This document shows, piece after piece, positions 27,565 to 36,463 of a stretch of DNA of 64,000 bases. This DNA is from an uncultured Pelagibacteraceae bacterium (lineage in GTDB: Bacteria; Pseudomonadota; Alphaproteobacteria; Pelagibacterales; Pelagibacteraceae). The position numbers were made by a program, and so were the translations under genes. Numbering within the stretch: the first letter of the stretch is position 1; every line of letters begins with the position of its first letter. The stretch spans positions 62,001 through 126,000 of the forward strand of contig CACNTW010000001.1 in the NCBI GenBank assembly GCA_902623495.1, given 5' to 3'. Under the pieces are notes generated by a model. The model searched no databases. It had not been told where the DNA came from and saw only the letters and a list, made by a program, of their open reading frames with translations.

Positions 27565-28605
27565 ATGGAAAAAGTTGGGGAACATATAACACTGGATATA
27601 GTTGGAACTAAAAAGGAATATACTCCTGAATTTTATGAAAAGTTAGTTTATAAAATTGCTAAAGCAGCAAAAGTAACAGTTTTAAAAATTTCTAAATATA
27701 AATTTGAGCCACAAGGATTTACATTGGTCGCTTTGCTTGCTGAAAGCCACATTAGTTTTCATACTTTCCCAGAAAAAGAAATTGTAAGCTTTGATTTTTT
27801 TACATGTGGAAAAGTATCACCAAAAGTTTCTCTCGATATAATAAAAGACGAGATGGAACATACAAATATCATAATTAAAGAATTTAATAGAGATACTATT
27901 GATCTTTATCATGACAATTATAGTTCTCCAGGTTTAAAAAAATCATATGTTGTTAATAGAGTTTTAGAAAATTTTAAATCTAAAGTTGGTCAATATATTG
28001 AAATACTTGATTTAGAACAATTTGGAAAAGCTTTATTTATTGATAATGAGATACAAGTAGCTGAAAGTGATGAACACTTATATAGCTCAACCTTTGTAAA
28101 TTCAGGTCTTAATTTAAATTCAAACAAAGAAAAAGCTGCAATTATTGGTGGAGGTGACGGTGGTGTTGCAAGAGAATGTATTTCACAAAACTTTGGCTTT
28201 ATAGATTGGTATGAATTAGACCCTGAGGTTGTTGATGTATGTGATAAACATCTTAGCAAAATTGGTGAGAAAGCTACCGAAAAGAATTCAGTTAAATGTG
28301 TTTGGGGAGATGCTTTTGAAAGTATTAAATATGTTAAAGACAATACTTATGATCAAATATTTGTTGATCTAAATGATGATCAATTTTGTATAGATTTGGC
28401 TGCAAAAAATATGTCATCTTTAGAAAGAATTTTAAAACCTAAAGGTGTAATTACCGCTCAAGTAGGAAGCCAAGACAAAAAACCAAAACAAGTTGAAAAT
28501 TGGTTAAATGTTTTTAACAAAAATTTTGGAAACACAAAACTTTCAAGAGTTTATATACCAAGTTTCGATTGTTCTTGGAATTTTTCCTCGTCAATAAATC
28601 ATTAA
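27565..28605 (+). CDS. Fused S-adenosylmethionine decarboxylase (SpeD) - spermidine synthase (SpeE)
   Basis: N-terminal 'LAESHISFHTFPEKEIVSFDFFTCG' (AdoMetDC autoprocessing site); C-terminal 'AAIIGGGDGGVARECISQ', 'YELDPEVVDVC', 'YDQIFVDLND' spermidine synthase. Confidence 0.88.
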   Translation: MEKVGEHITLDIVGTKKEYTPEFYEKLVYKIAKAAKVTVLKISKYKFEPQGFTLVALLAESHISFHTFPEKEIVSFDFFTCGKVSPKVSLDIIKDEMEHTNIIIKEFNRDTIDLYHDNYSSPGLKKSYVVNRVLENFKSKVGQYIEILDLEQFGKALFIDNEIQVAESDEHLYSSTFVNSGLNLNSNKEKAAIIGGGDGGVARECISQNFGFIDWYELDPEVVDVCDKHLSKIGEKATEKNSVKCVWGDAFESIKYVKDNTYDQIFVDLNDDQFCIDLAAKNMSSLERILKPKGVITAQVGSQDKKPKQVENWLNVFNKNFGNTKLSRVYIPSFDCSWNFSSSINH

Positions 28606-28663
28606 TTTTTCTTTTTAAAACAATAATTTTATGAAATAATCTTCAAAATTTTTGGAGGAAAAA

Positions 28664-29491
28664 ATGAAAAAATTAAAAGTATTAGGACTTGGTATTTTAA
28701 TATCATCATTTATAACAATTTCTTCAATTGCAGATCAAATTAAAATAGGAACCGAAGGCGCATATCCACCTTGGAATTCTAAAGATTCAGCTGGAAATTT
28801 GATTGGCTTTGAAGTCGAATTAGCAAATGAATTATGCAAAATTATGAATCATGATTGTACAATTGTAGAGCAAGACTGGGATGGAATGATACCAGCTTTA
28901 GTCTCAAGAAAATTTGATGCCATCATGGCTGGAATGTCAATAACTGGTGAGAGAATGAAAACAATAAACTTTTCTCAAGGTTATGCTGATGAAGTTGCAT
29001 CATTAGCTGTTATGAAAGGATCGAAAAACGAAGGCCTTAAAACAATGTCAGCTATAAATTTATCTGACGTAAGTGCTGATGAACAAGCAACACTAGACGT
29101 TTTGACCAAAGCATTTAAAGGTAAAACTATTGGTGTTCAAACAGCAACAATTCACCAGAACTTTCTAGAGTCTGGTTTAATGGGTACTGTAAAAATTAGA
29201 ACTTACAAAACTCAAGATGAAGTAAACTTAGATTTATCTGCTGGCAGAATAGATGCAGCACTAGCTGCGGCTGTTGCTTTTACAGATTATGCAGAAAAAT
29301 CTGGTAAAGGAGTTGTATTAACTGGACCAACATTTGCAGGTGGAGATTTTGGTAATGGTGTTGGCGTAGGTATTAGAAAAGGTGACTCTAAACTTTTAAA
29401 TGATTTTAATGCAGCAATTGATAAAGCTAGAGATGATGGCATTATTAGTAAGCTTGCTATAAAACATTTTGGTTTTGACGCTTCTATGTAA
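28664..29491 (+). CDS. Amino-acid/opine-type ABC transporter substrate-binding protein
   Basis: GGAGG upstream of ATG 28664; 'IKIGTEGAYPPWNSKDSAGNLIGFEVELANELCK'. Confidence 0.9.
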   Translation: MKKLKVLGLGILISSFITISSIADQIKIGTEGAYPPWNSKDSAGNLIGFEVELANELCKIMNHDCTIVEQDWDGMIPALVSRKFDAIMAGMSITGERMKTINFSQGYADEVASLAVMKGSKNEGLKTMSAINLSDVSADEQATLDVLTKAFKGKTIGVQTATIHQNFLESGLMGTVKIRTYKTQDEVNLDLSAGRIDAALAAAVAFTDYAEKSGKGVVLTGPTFAGGDFGNGVGVGIRKGDSKLLNDFNAAIDKARDDGIISKLAIKHFGFDASM

Positions 29492-29501
29492 TAAATTATT
29501 T

Positions 29502-29527
29502 ATGGGTGGCTATAATTAGCCACCTAT
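29502..29527 (+). promoter_or_regulatory. Intra-operon hairpin between SBP and permease genes
   Basis: ATGGGTGGCTA-TAAT-TAGCCACCTAT, 11-bp stem with one G.U, ends 3 nt before the permease ATG at 29531. Confidence 0.8.
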
Positions 29528-29530
29528 ATT

Positions 29531-30223
29531 ATGGAACTTCTATATTTTGGTGATAAAGGTTGGGGAGACGAGTTATTCTTTGCAACCTTAATGACAATTG
29601 CGGTCTCAATAACTGCAATGATAATTGGCTTTATATTTGCTGCTTTATTTACTCCATTAAAATTATCTAATAATAAATTTCTTAATTCTATTGGTAATGC
29701 ATATACCACTGTTATTAGAGGTGTACCTGAGCTACTAGTAATTTATTTATTTTTCTTTGGTGGAAGTGGAGCAATCATGTTTGTTGCTTCAATATTTGGT
29801 TATAATGATTACATCGAAATTAATGCTTTTTTAACTGGTTCATTTTCAATAGGGATAATATCGGGAGCATACTCAACCGAAGTATTTAGAGGAGCCCTAC
29901 AATCAATCGATAAGGGTCAGTTCGAAGCTGCAAAAGTTTTAGGTTTTAATAAATATATTTACTTCTTTAAAATTATTTTGCCTCAAATGCTAAGACTAGC
30001 AATACCAAACTTAAGTAATGTTTGGCAAATTACATTAAAAGATACTTCTCTTATATCTGTAACAGGTTTAGTTGAAATTATGAGACAATCCTATATTGCA
30101 GCTGGCTCAACTAGAGATCCGTTATTTTTTTACTCATTCGCAGCAGTTTTATACTTAATGCTTACATTTTTAAGTATGCAATTATTAAATAGATTAGAAA
30201 CAAAATACAGCAAAGGTTATTAA
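29531..30223 (+). CDS. Polar amino-acid ABC transporter permease (HisQ/OccQ type)
   Basis: 'GVPELLVIYLFFFGG', 'GAYSTEVFRGALQSIDKGQFEAAKVLG'. Confidence 0.9.
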   Translation: MELLYFGDKGWGDELFFATLMTIAVSITAMIIGFIFAALFTPLKLSNNKFLNSIGNAYTTVIRGVPELLVIYLFFFGGSGAIMFVASIFGYNDYIEINAFLTGSFSIGIISGAYSTEVFRGALQSIDKGQFEAAKVLGFNKYIYFFKIILPQMLRLAIPNLSNVWQITLKDTSLISVTGLVEIMRQSYIAAGSTRDPLFFYSFAAVLYLMLTFLSMQLLNRLETKYSKGY

Positions 30224-30900
30224 TGGATATTGAATTAATGATTAGTAGTTTTCCTAAGTTGTTAAACGCAACTTTGATTACTCTTAAACTACTATCTGTA
30301 TCTCTAATTCTTGGTCTTTTTATTGGATTTGGTTTTGCAATCTTAAGAATGAATAATAATAAGTTGATTAATAAATTTGCTTACGGTTATTCATATATTT
30401 TTAGAGGAACACCTTTATTGGTTCAAATCTTCATAATATATTTCGGATTAGGTCAAATTGAATACTTAAGAACAACATTTTTGTGGGTAGTTTTAAAAGA
30501 ACCATATTGGTGTGCGATAATAGCATTTTCATTAAATACTGGTGCTTATACATCAGAAATATTGAGATCAGCTTTTCAAACTATAAAACCTGGATATTTA
30601 GAAGCTGGAAGAAGCCTAGGGATACCTTCAAAAATTATTTTTACAAAAATACAAATTCCTATTGCAATTAAACAATCTTTGCCAGCTTATGGTAATGAAA
30701 TTATTTTAATGCTTAAAGGTACATCCTTGGCAAGTACAGTCACACTTATGGACTTAACTGGTGTTGCTAAATATATAATTTCAACAACATTTAAGCCTGT
30801 TGAGGTATTTATTGTGGCAGGTGGTATTTACTTGTTTATGACTTTTATAATTCATAATGTAATTAAATATTTAGAAAAAAAATATGGATTTCAAACATGA
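30223..30900 (+). CDS. Polar amino-acid ABC transporter permease (HisM/OccM type)
   Basis: 'FRGTPLLVQIFIIYFGLGQ', 'NTGAYTSEILRSAFQTIKPGYLEAGRSLG'. Confidence 0.9.
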   Translation: MDIELMISSFPKLLNATLITLKLLSVSLILGLFIGFGFAILRMNNNKLINKFAYGYSYIFRGTPLLVQIFIIYFGLGQIEYLRTTFLWVVLKEPYWCAIIAFSLNTGAYTSEILRSAFQTIKPGYLEAGRSLGIPSKIIFTKIQIPIAIKQSLPAYGNEIILMLKGTSLASTVTLMDLTGVAKYIISTTFKPVEVFIVAGGIYLFMTFIIHNVIKYLEKKYGFQT

Positions 30901-31682
30901 AAATAGCTTGTATACAATTATCTAGTGGAGAAAATTATCAAAATAATTTTAAAGATATTATTAAATACGTAAATCAAGCTATAAAAAACAAATCTGATTT
31001 AATTATTACACCCGAAACCTCTTCCTTGATGTCCAGTAGTAGAGAAATACTTTTTAGATATTCATTTGAAATGAATAAAGATCCAATTTTGAAAAAAATT
31101 AAAGATGTTTCAAAAAAATATAAGAAATGGATTTTACTTGGATCAATTTGTGTTAAGGTTAAAAATAAACTCAGAAATAGATCGATACTGGTTGGACCGA
31201 ATGGAAAAATTGTCAAATATTACGACAAAATTAATATGTTTGACGTTAAAATTCCAAATAAAGAGCAACATCAAGAAAGTAAAACTTTTAAAGCGGGAAA
31301 TAAATTAGTCACTGCCAACTTACCTTGGGGCAAAATAGGATTTACAATCTGTTTTGATCTGAGATTTCCTGAACTTTATAGAAATTTATCAAAAAAAAAT
31401 TTGAGTTTTATAGCTGTTCCTTCAGCTTTCACAAAGTTTACAGGACAAAAACATTGGTTAACTCTTTTAAGAGCAAGAGCTATTGAAAATTTTTGTTATA
31501 TTTTCGCGCCAGCTCAAACTGGTAGAAATACCCCTAAAAGAGAAACATTTGGTCATACAGTAATTATTTCACCAGACGGGAAAATTTTGGCATTAAAAAA
31601 ATTAGGCAAGGGAGTGATATATTCAAAAATAAATCCTAAGCTTTCTATGGATTTAAGAAAAATAATTCCAAGTTTAATTTAA
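30897..31682 (+). CDS. Carbon-nitrogen hydrolase (nitrilase superfamily)
   Basis: Catalytic E/K/C pattern: 'ITPETSS', 'YDKINMFDV', 'GFTICFDLRFPELYR'. Confidence 0.9.
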   Translation: MKIACIQLSSGENYQNNFKDIIKYVNQAIKNKSDLIITPETSSLMSSSREILFRYSFEMNKDPILKKIKDVSKKYKKWILLGSICVKVKNKLRNRSILVGPNGKIVKYYDKINMFDVKIPNKEQHQESKTFKAGNKLVTANLPWGKIGFTICFDLRFPELYRNLSKKNLSFIAVPSAFTKFTGQKHWLTLLRARAIENFCYIFAPAQTGRNTPKRETFGHTVIISPDGKILALKKLGKGVIYSKINPKLSMDLRKIIPSLI

Positions 31683-33127
31683 TTCCTACTATCAACAATC
31701 AATGTGTCTTTAGATCCACCACCTTGAGAACTATTAACTATTGTACTACCTTTTTTTAAAGCAACTCTGGTTAATCCACCAGTTGTAACATAAGTTGATT
31801 TACCTGTTAAAATAAACGGTCTTAAATCTAAATGTCTTGGTTCAATGTTATCAGGTGTAATTGTGGGAACAGTAGAAAGAATCTCTAATGGTTGTGCAAT
31901 GTAATTTCTAGGATTTTTTTTGATATTTTTTATCATTTCTTCTTTTTCTGTTTTAGAAGCTTTAGGACCAATCATAATTCCATAGCCACCTGACGCATTT
32001 GAAGGTTTGACCACATACTTAGAAATATTATCTATAACATGTTCTCTATTTTTTTTATCTCCACAAAGAAGAGTTTCAACTTGATCAATAATTGGTTGTT
32101 CACCTAAATAGTAAATTATCATTTTATTGACATAAGAATATACTGCTTTATCATCTGCAACTCCCGTTCCTAAAGCATTAATAATTCCAACATTTCCTTT
32201 TCTCCAACATTTGAAAACACCAGGTACACCTAATAAGGATCCTTTGAAAAAAATTTTTGGATCCATAAAATTGTCATCTATTCGTCTATAAATACAATCT
32301 ACCTTTAAAGGACCTTTTACTGTTTTCATGTAAACATGATCGTTTTCAACAAATAAATCTTTACCCTCCACCAATGCTATTCCCATTTGTTCCGCTAAAA
32401 AGGAATGTTCAAAATAAGCAGAATTATAGATACCAGGTGTCAATAAAACCATGTGTGGATTGTTAGTTTTTTTCGGAATGCACTCTGTCATGCAATTATA
32501 TAACTTATTTGCATATTGATGAACTGATGAAACCTTATATCTTGTAAATAATTCTGGAAAAATATCTCTCATTACCATCCTATTTTCCAGCATGTATGAT
32601 ACTCCAGATGGAACTCTTAAATTATCTTCTAGAACCAAAAAATCTCCATCAATATTTTTTATAAGATCTATTCCAGATATATTAGACCATGCTTTGTGTT
32701 TTGGAGAGAATCCTTCACATTCTTTTAAATACAAAGGAGAATTAAAAATTAATTCTTTAGGTATTACTTTATCTTTAAATATTTTTTTTGCATTATACAC
32801 ATCATCGATAAATAAATTTAACGCCTTAACTCTTTGTGCAAGTCCTTTTGAAACCTTTAACCATTGACTTTTTGGTATAATTCTAGGTATGATATCTAAC
32901 GGCCATTTTTTCTCTTCAGCTCTATTGTTTGCAGCATATACTCTAAAATTTATTCCTCTAGCACTTATTGTACTTTGACAATTTTTTTCAATCTCTTGTA
33001 ATTTTTTTTTACCATATTTTTCAAGTATACCTGCAATGATCTTGGCATGACTTCTTAGCTTCTTCTCTTTACTGATATATCCATCAAAAGTTGATTTTGA
33101 ATCGTAATTTTTCCAAAAATCAGACAT
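31679..33127 (-). CDS. Circularly permuted ATP-grasp type 2 protein
   Basis: 'LEDNLRVPSGVSYMLENRMVMRDIFPELF', 'YSYVNKMIIYYLGEQPII', 'YVVKPSNASGGYGIMIGP', 'RHLDLRPFIL'. Confidence 0.88.
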   Translation of the reverse strand: MSDFWKNYDSKSTFDGYISKEKKLRSHAKIIAGILEKYGKKKLQEIEKNCQSTISARGINFRVYAANNRAEEKKWPLDIIPRIIPKSQWLKVSKGLAQRVKALNLFIDDVYNAKKIFKDKVIPKELIFNSPLYLKECEGFSPKHKAWSNISGIDLIKNIDGDFLVLEDNLRVPSGVSYMLENRMVMRDIFPELFTRYKVSSVHQYANKLYNCMTECIPKKTNNPHMVLLTPGIYNSAYFEHSFLAEQMGIALVEGKDLFVENDHVYMKTVKGPLKVDCIYRRIDDNFMDPKIFFKGSLLGVPGVFKCWRKGNVGIINALGTGVADDKAVYSYVNKMIIYYLGEQPIIDQVETLLCGDKKNREHVIDNISKYVVKPSNASGGYGIMIGPKASKTEKEEMIKNIKKNPRNYIAQPLEILSTVPTITPDNIEPRHLDLRPFILTGKSTYVTTGGLTRVALKKGSTIVNSSQGGGSKDTLIVDSRN

Positions 33128-33241
33128 ATTAACTTAATTTTTTTACATAAGAGTTAAATAAGCAAATGATTAAATTCGATATCTGATATGAAATAAATGG
33201 GTTTTATTGTAATCACATATAATTTAAATATTTAACTTATT

Positions 33242-33970
33242 ATGACTTATTGTATAGGCATTAAAACAGAAACAGGACTAGTTTTTGCATCAGACTCTAG
33301 AACAAATGCTGGATTAGACAATGTGAATATATATTCTAAAATGTTAACGCACGATGTTGGAGATAGAACAATAGTAATTGTTACGTCAGGAAATCTTGGA
33401 ACTTCTCAAGCGGTTTATAATTCAATAAAAAAAGATTTAAAAAGCGAAACAGGCATTATGAATTTAAATACCTGTAGTGATTTTGAGCAAATTGCTTCTT
33501 ACATTGGTTCTCTCAATATTGAACATTCCTCGCCTCAAGGAATTAATACTGATAGTGTTTTACTAGGTTCAACCTTTATTGTTGGTGGTCAAATAAAAGA
33601 TCAACCACCAGAGTTATATTTAGTTTACCCGCAAGGTAACTATATTCGTCCAGCAGATAGCAAACCATATTTAGTTATTGGAGAAGTAAAATATGGAAAA
33701 CCCATTTTAGATAGAGTAATCACACCAAGAGTCTCAATTGGTGATGCATCGAGATGTGCACTAATATCAATGGACTCGACATTAAAAAGTGATTTAACAG
33801 TTGGACCGCCAATAGACTTTGCTGTTATCAAAAAAGATGAAATTAAAATAGCATCACTTAAATGCTTAAATATGGATGACCCAGAATTTTCAAAAGTTTG
33901 TAGTCAATGGTCGCAAGGTATTTTTAAAATATTTGATTCTTTTCAAAGATTTGATTGGGAACAAAATTAA
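33242..33970 (+). CDS. Proteasome-type protease (Anbu family)
   Basis: 'MTYCIGIKTETGLVFASDSRTNAGLDNVNIYSKM', N-terminal Thr nucleophile after Met. Confidence 0.88.
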   Translation: MTYCIGIKTETGLVFASDSRTNAGLDNVNIYSKMLTHDVGDRTIVIVTSGNLGTSQAVYNSIKKDLKSETGIMNLNTCSDFEQIASYIGSLNIEHSSPQGINTDSVLLGSTFIVGGQIKDQPPELYLVYPQGNYIRPADSKPYLVIGEVKYGKPILDRVITPRVSIGDASRCALISMDSTLKSDLTVGPPIDFAVIKKDEIKIASLKCLNMDDPEFSKVCSQWSQGIFKIFDSFQRFDWEQN

Positions 33971-34356
33971 TATTTAGTGTATTCCTTAATTTCTTTTATT
34001 TTAGAACCAGTTTTATTATTTATTTCTAATTTTAATCTTGCCCTTTCATCATTTAAGAAATGAACATCTCTTGATAATTTAATAAATTTGTCACCAAAAT
34101 CAGAATTTTTTTCGCAAAGTCTTTTATCATCTTCTATTACCCAAAGCTTTGAATTAATTTCTTTTAAAGAAACGTACAAACTTTGAATTTCTTTATAATC
34201 TTTAATATTTTCACTTAATTGATTTTTCAAAATATCATATTCATCTTTTATATATTTAAGTTTTTCAGTATCTTTAATTTTTTCAGATTTAATTTCTAAA
34301 ATCGAAATTTTATCCAACAATTCACCAACTGACACTTCTACTAAAATTTTATTCAT
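33967..34356 (-). CDS. DUF6165-like protein
   Basis: 'VEVSVGELLDKISILEIKSEKI', coiled-coil-like composition. Confidence 0.6.
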   Translation of the reverse strand: MNKILVEVSVGELLDKISILEIKSEKIKDTEKLKYIKDEYDILKNQLSENIKDYKEIQSLYVSLKEINSKLWVIEDDKRLCEKNSDFGDKFIKLSRDVHFLNDERARLKLEINNKTGSKIKEIKEYTKY

Positions 34357-34388
34357 ATAAATTTATATTATGTTAAGTTGTTAAAAAT

Positions 34389-35330
34389 ATGTCTAACATA
34401 CTTATTATAAAACATGGCTCTTTAGGTGATATAGCTCAGGCAAGTGGTGCGATTCAAGATATATTTGAAAATCATAAAGAAGATGATTTATATATATTAT
34501 CAACTAAACCTTATTATGAATTATTGAGAAAAAACCCATTTATAAAAGATGTTATAATAGACAAGCGTAAATCTAGATTTAACTTAATTTATTTATATTT
34601 TTTAATGAGAAAAATAAAAAATCATAAATTTTCAAAAATTTATGATTTACAAAATTCTAGCAGATCAAGATTTTATAAAAAAATTTTACATCCGCATTCT
34701 GGTCCAGAAATTTGGTCATCTTCTATAACCACATTGCCAAAAGAAAAAACAAAAGAAGAATTTGATAAAGATCCAGTCTTATATAGATTTAATTATCAAT
34801 TAAATAAATCAGGCTTAGTAACTAAAAATGTTTTAAAACCAAATTTTGAATGGAGTTGTGAAGATATTTCAGATATTAAAAATAATTACAAACTTGAAAA
34901 ATATATAGTTTTATTTCCTTTTTCATCTGCTCATTTAACAATCAAACGATGGCCTTTTTACAATGAACTGATTCAGAAAATTAAAGAAAAATTTGAAAAT
35001 AAATATCAATTAGTTATAGCACCTGGACCAAATGAAATTAAAATTGCAAATGAAATAAACGCTAAAATAATACTTAACAACGAAAGAGCTTTAAATATTT
35101 CCCAATTATCTGCTTTGATAAAAGATAGTTCTTTTGTAGTTGCTAATGATACTGGACCAGCACACATGGCTGCTCATTTAAATGCAAAAGGGTTGGTTTT
35201 GTTTGGGTCACATACAACAGCAAAAAAAGTTAGTATTGAAAGAGAAAATTTTAGAGCAATTCAAGTTTCTGATTTGACTAAACTTTCTGCAGATAAAGTT
35301 TTTCAAAGAATGCAAGAAGCCATTAATTAG
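34389..35330 (+). CDS. Glycosyltransferase family 9 (heptosyltransferase-like)
   Basis: 'ILIIKHGSLGDIAQASGAI', 'VVANDTGPAHMAAHLNAKGLVLFG'. Confidence 0.85.
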   Translation: MSNILIIKHGSLGDIAQASGAIQDIFENHKEDDLYILSTKPYYELLRKNPFIKDVIIDKRKSRFNLIYLYFLMRKIKNHKFSKIYDLQNSSRSRFYKKILHPHSGPEIWSSSITTLPKEKTKEEFDKDPVLYRFNYQLNKSGLVTKNVLKPNFEWSCEDISDIKNNYKLEKYIVLFPFSSAHLTIKRWPFYNELIQKIKEKFENKYQLVIAPGPNEIKIANEINAKIILNNERALNISQLSALIKDSSFVVANDTGPAHMAAHLNAKGLVLFGSHTTAKKVSIERENFRAIQVSDLTKLSADKVFQRMQEAIN

Positions 35331-36402
35331 TTTTTCTAAATTTCGATAACAAAAAAGGCAAAAATAAAACTATTATGAAAATTCTTAAAAAATGATGGTA
35401 GCTAACAAAGATAGGATCAATATTGTAAGCAACACTAATAACTACCATTTCGTGAATTCCTCCAGGAGCAAAACTTAAAAAAGTTGGGATAAATTCAAAC
35501 CCTATATAAGTGAGCAAATAAGCAGTTATCATTGCAACAATTACCAAAATTGAACTAACAATAATTCCATGAAATATAAAAAATAATAATTCTTTAATTT
35601 TTAATCCATTTAATCTTGTACCCAAAGCTGTTCCAAGGAATATAAACGCAATATTTATAAAAGCATCTGGAAATCTGGCATTAACTATTTCAAAGGTGTA
35701 AAAAGTGCCAGATAAAGCCATTGCACCGACTAATGTAGGTGATGGAATTTTATAATTTTTCAAGATGTTTGCAAAAATGAAACAGATAATTAATAAAAAT
35801 AATATTTCTAAAAAATATCTTTCGTTATAGATATTTTCATAATTGTAACCAGACATTTCTGAAAAGCCTAAATTATTTATAAAAAAAATAGGAACAAAAC
35901 TTACAATAAATATTACCCTTGTAGCCTGAGGGATTAAAACTCCTTTATCATTTTTGCTTTTACCAAATTCTAATAAAGCTGCAGATATTGGAACAAATGC
36001 ACCTGGAAGAGCTGCCAAAACTGAAATGAATTTACTAAATTTGCAAACTTTAAAAAAATAATAACCGGCAAGAATTGTACTTACTATTGTACAGATTAAC
36101 ATCGCTATTGATGAAAAAATCCATAAATGAATTTTATACAATAATGTTACGTTTAAAGTTCCACCCAAAATTATACCAACAATTAAAAATATAGGATTTA
36201 ATAATTTAGTTGGAAAAACTATTTTAAAATTTGTAAATGCGAAACATAAATTTAACCCTAGGGATCCCAATAACCAGGGCAAAGGTAGGTTAATTAAAGT
36301 ACCTAAGTATCCACCAACAAGTCCTATAAATAGAGCTTTATAACTGCCAACTAATGCTAAAAAATATTCCTTTATGTTTTTGGAAAAATTATATTTGAGC
36401 AT
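35323..36402 (-). CDS. AbrB-family membrane protein (putative ammonia monooxygenase/AbrB duplication family)
   Basis: 'GLVGGYLGTLINLPLPWLLGSL', 'PTLVGAMALSGTFY', 'LSFAPGGIHEMVVISV'. Confidence 0.78.
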   Translation of the reverse strand: MLKYNFSKNIKEYFLALVGSYKALFIGLVGGYLGTLINLPLPWLLGSLGLNLCFAFTNFKIVFPTKLLNPIFLIVGIILGGTLNVTLLYKIHLWIFSSIAMLICTIVSTILAGYYFFKVCKFSKFISVLAALPGAFVPISAALLEFGKSKNDKGVLIPQATRVIFIVSFVPIFFINNLGFSEMSGYNYENIYNERYFLEILFLLIICFIFANILKNYKIPSPTLVGAMALSGTFYTFEIVNARFPDAFINIAFIFLGTALGTRLNGLKIKELLFFIFHGIIVSSILVIVAMITAYLLTYIGFEFIPTFLSFAPGGIHEMVVISVAYNIDPIFVSYHHFLRIFIIVLFLPFLLSKFRKTN

Positions 36403-36463
36403 TGACTAAAATTTATAACTTATGTTTAATGGTTGTTTCATAAATATAATAAGAGAGGAAATA

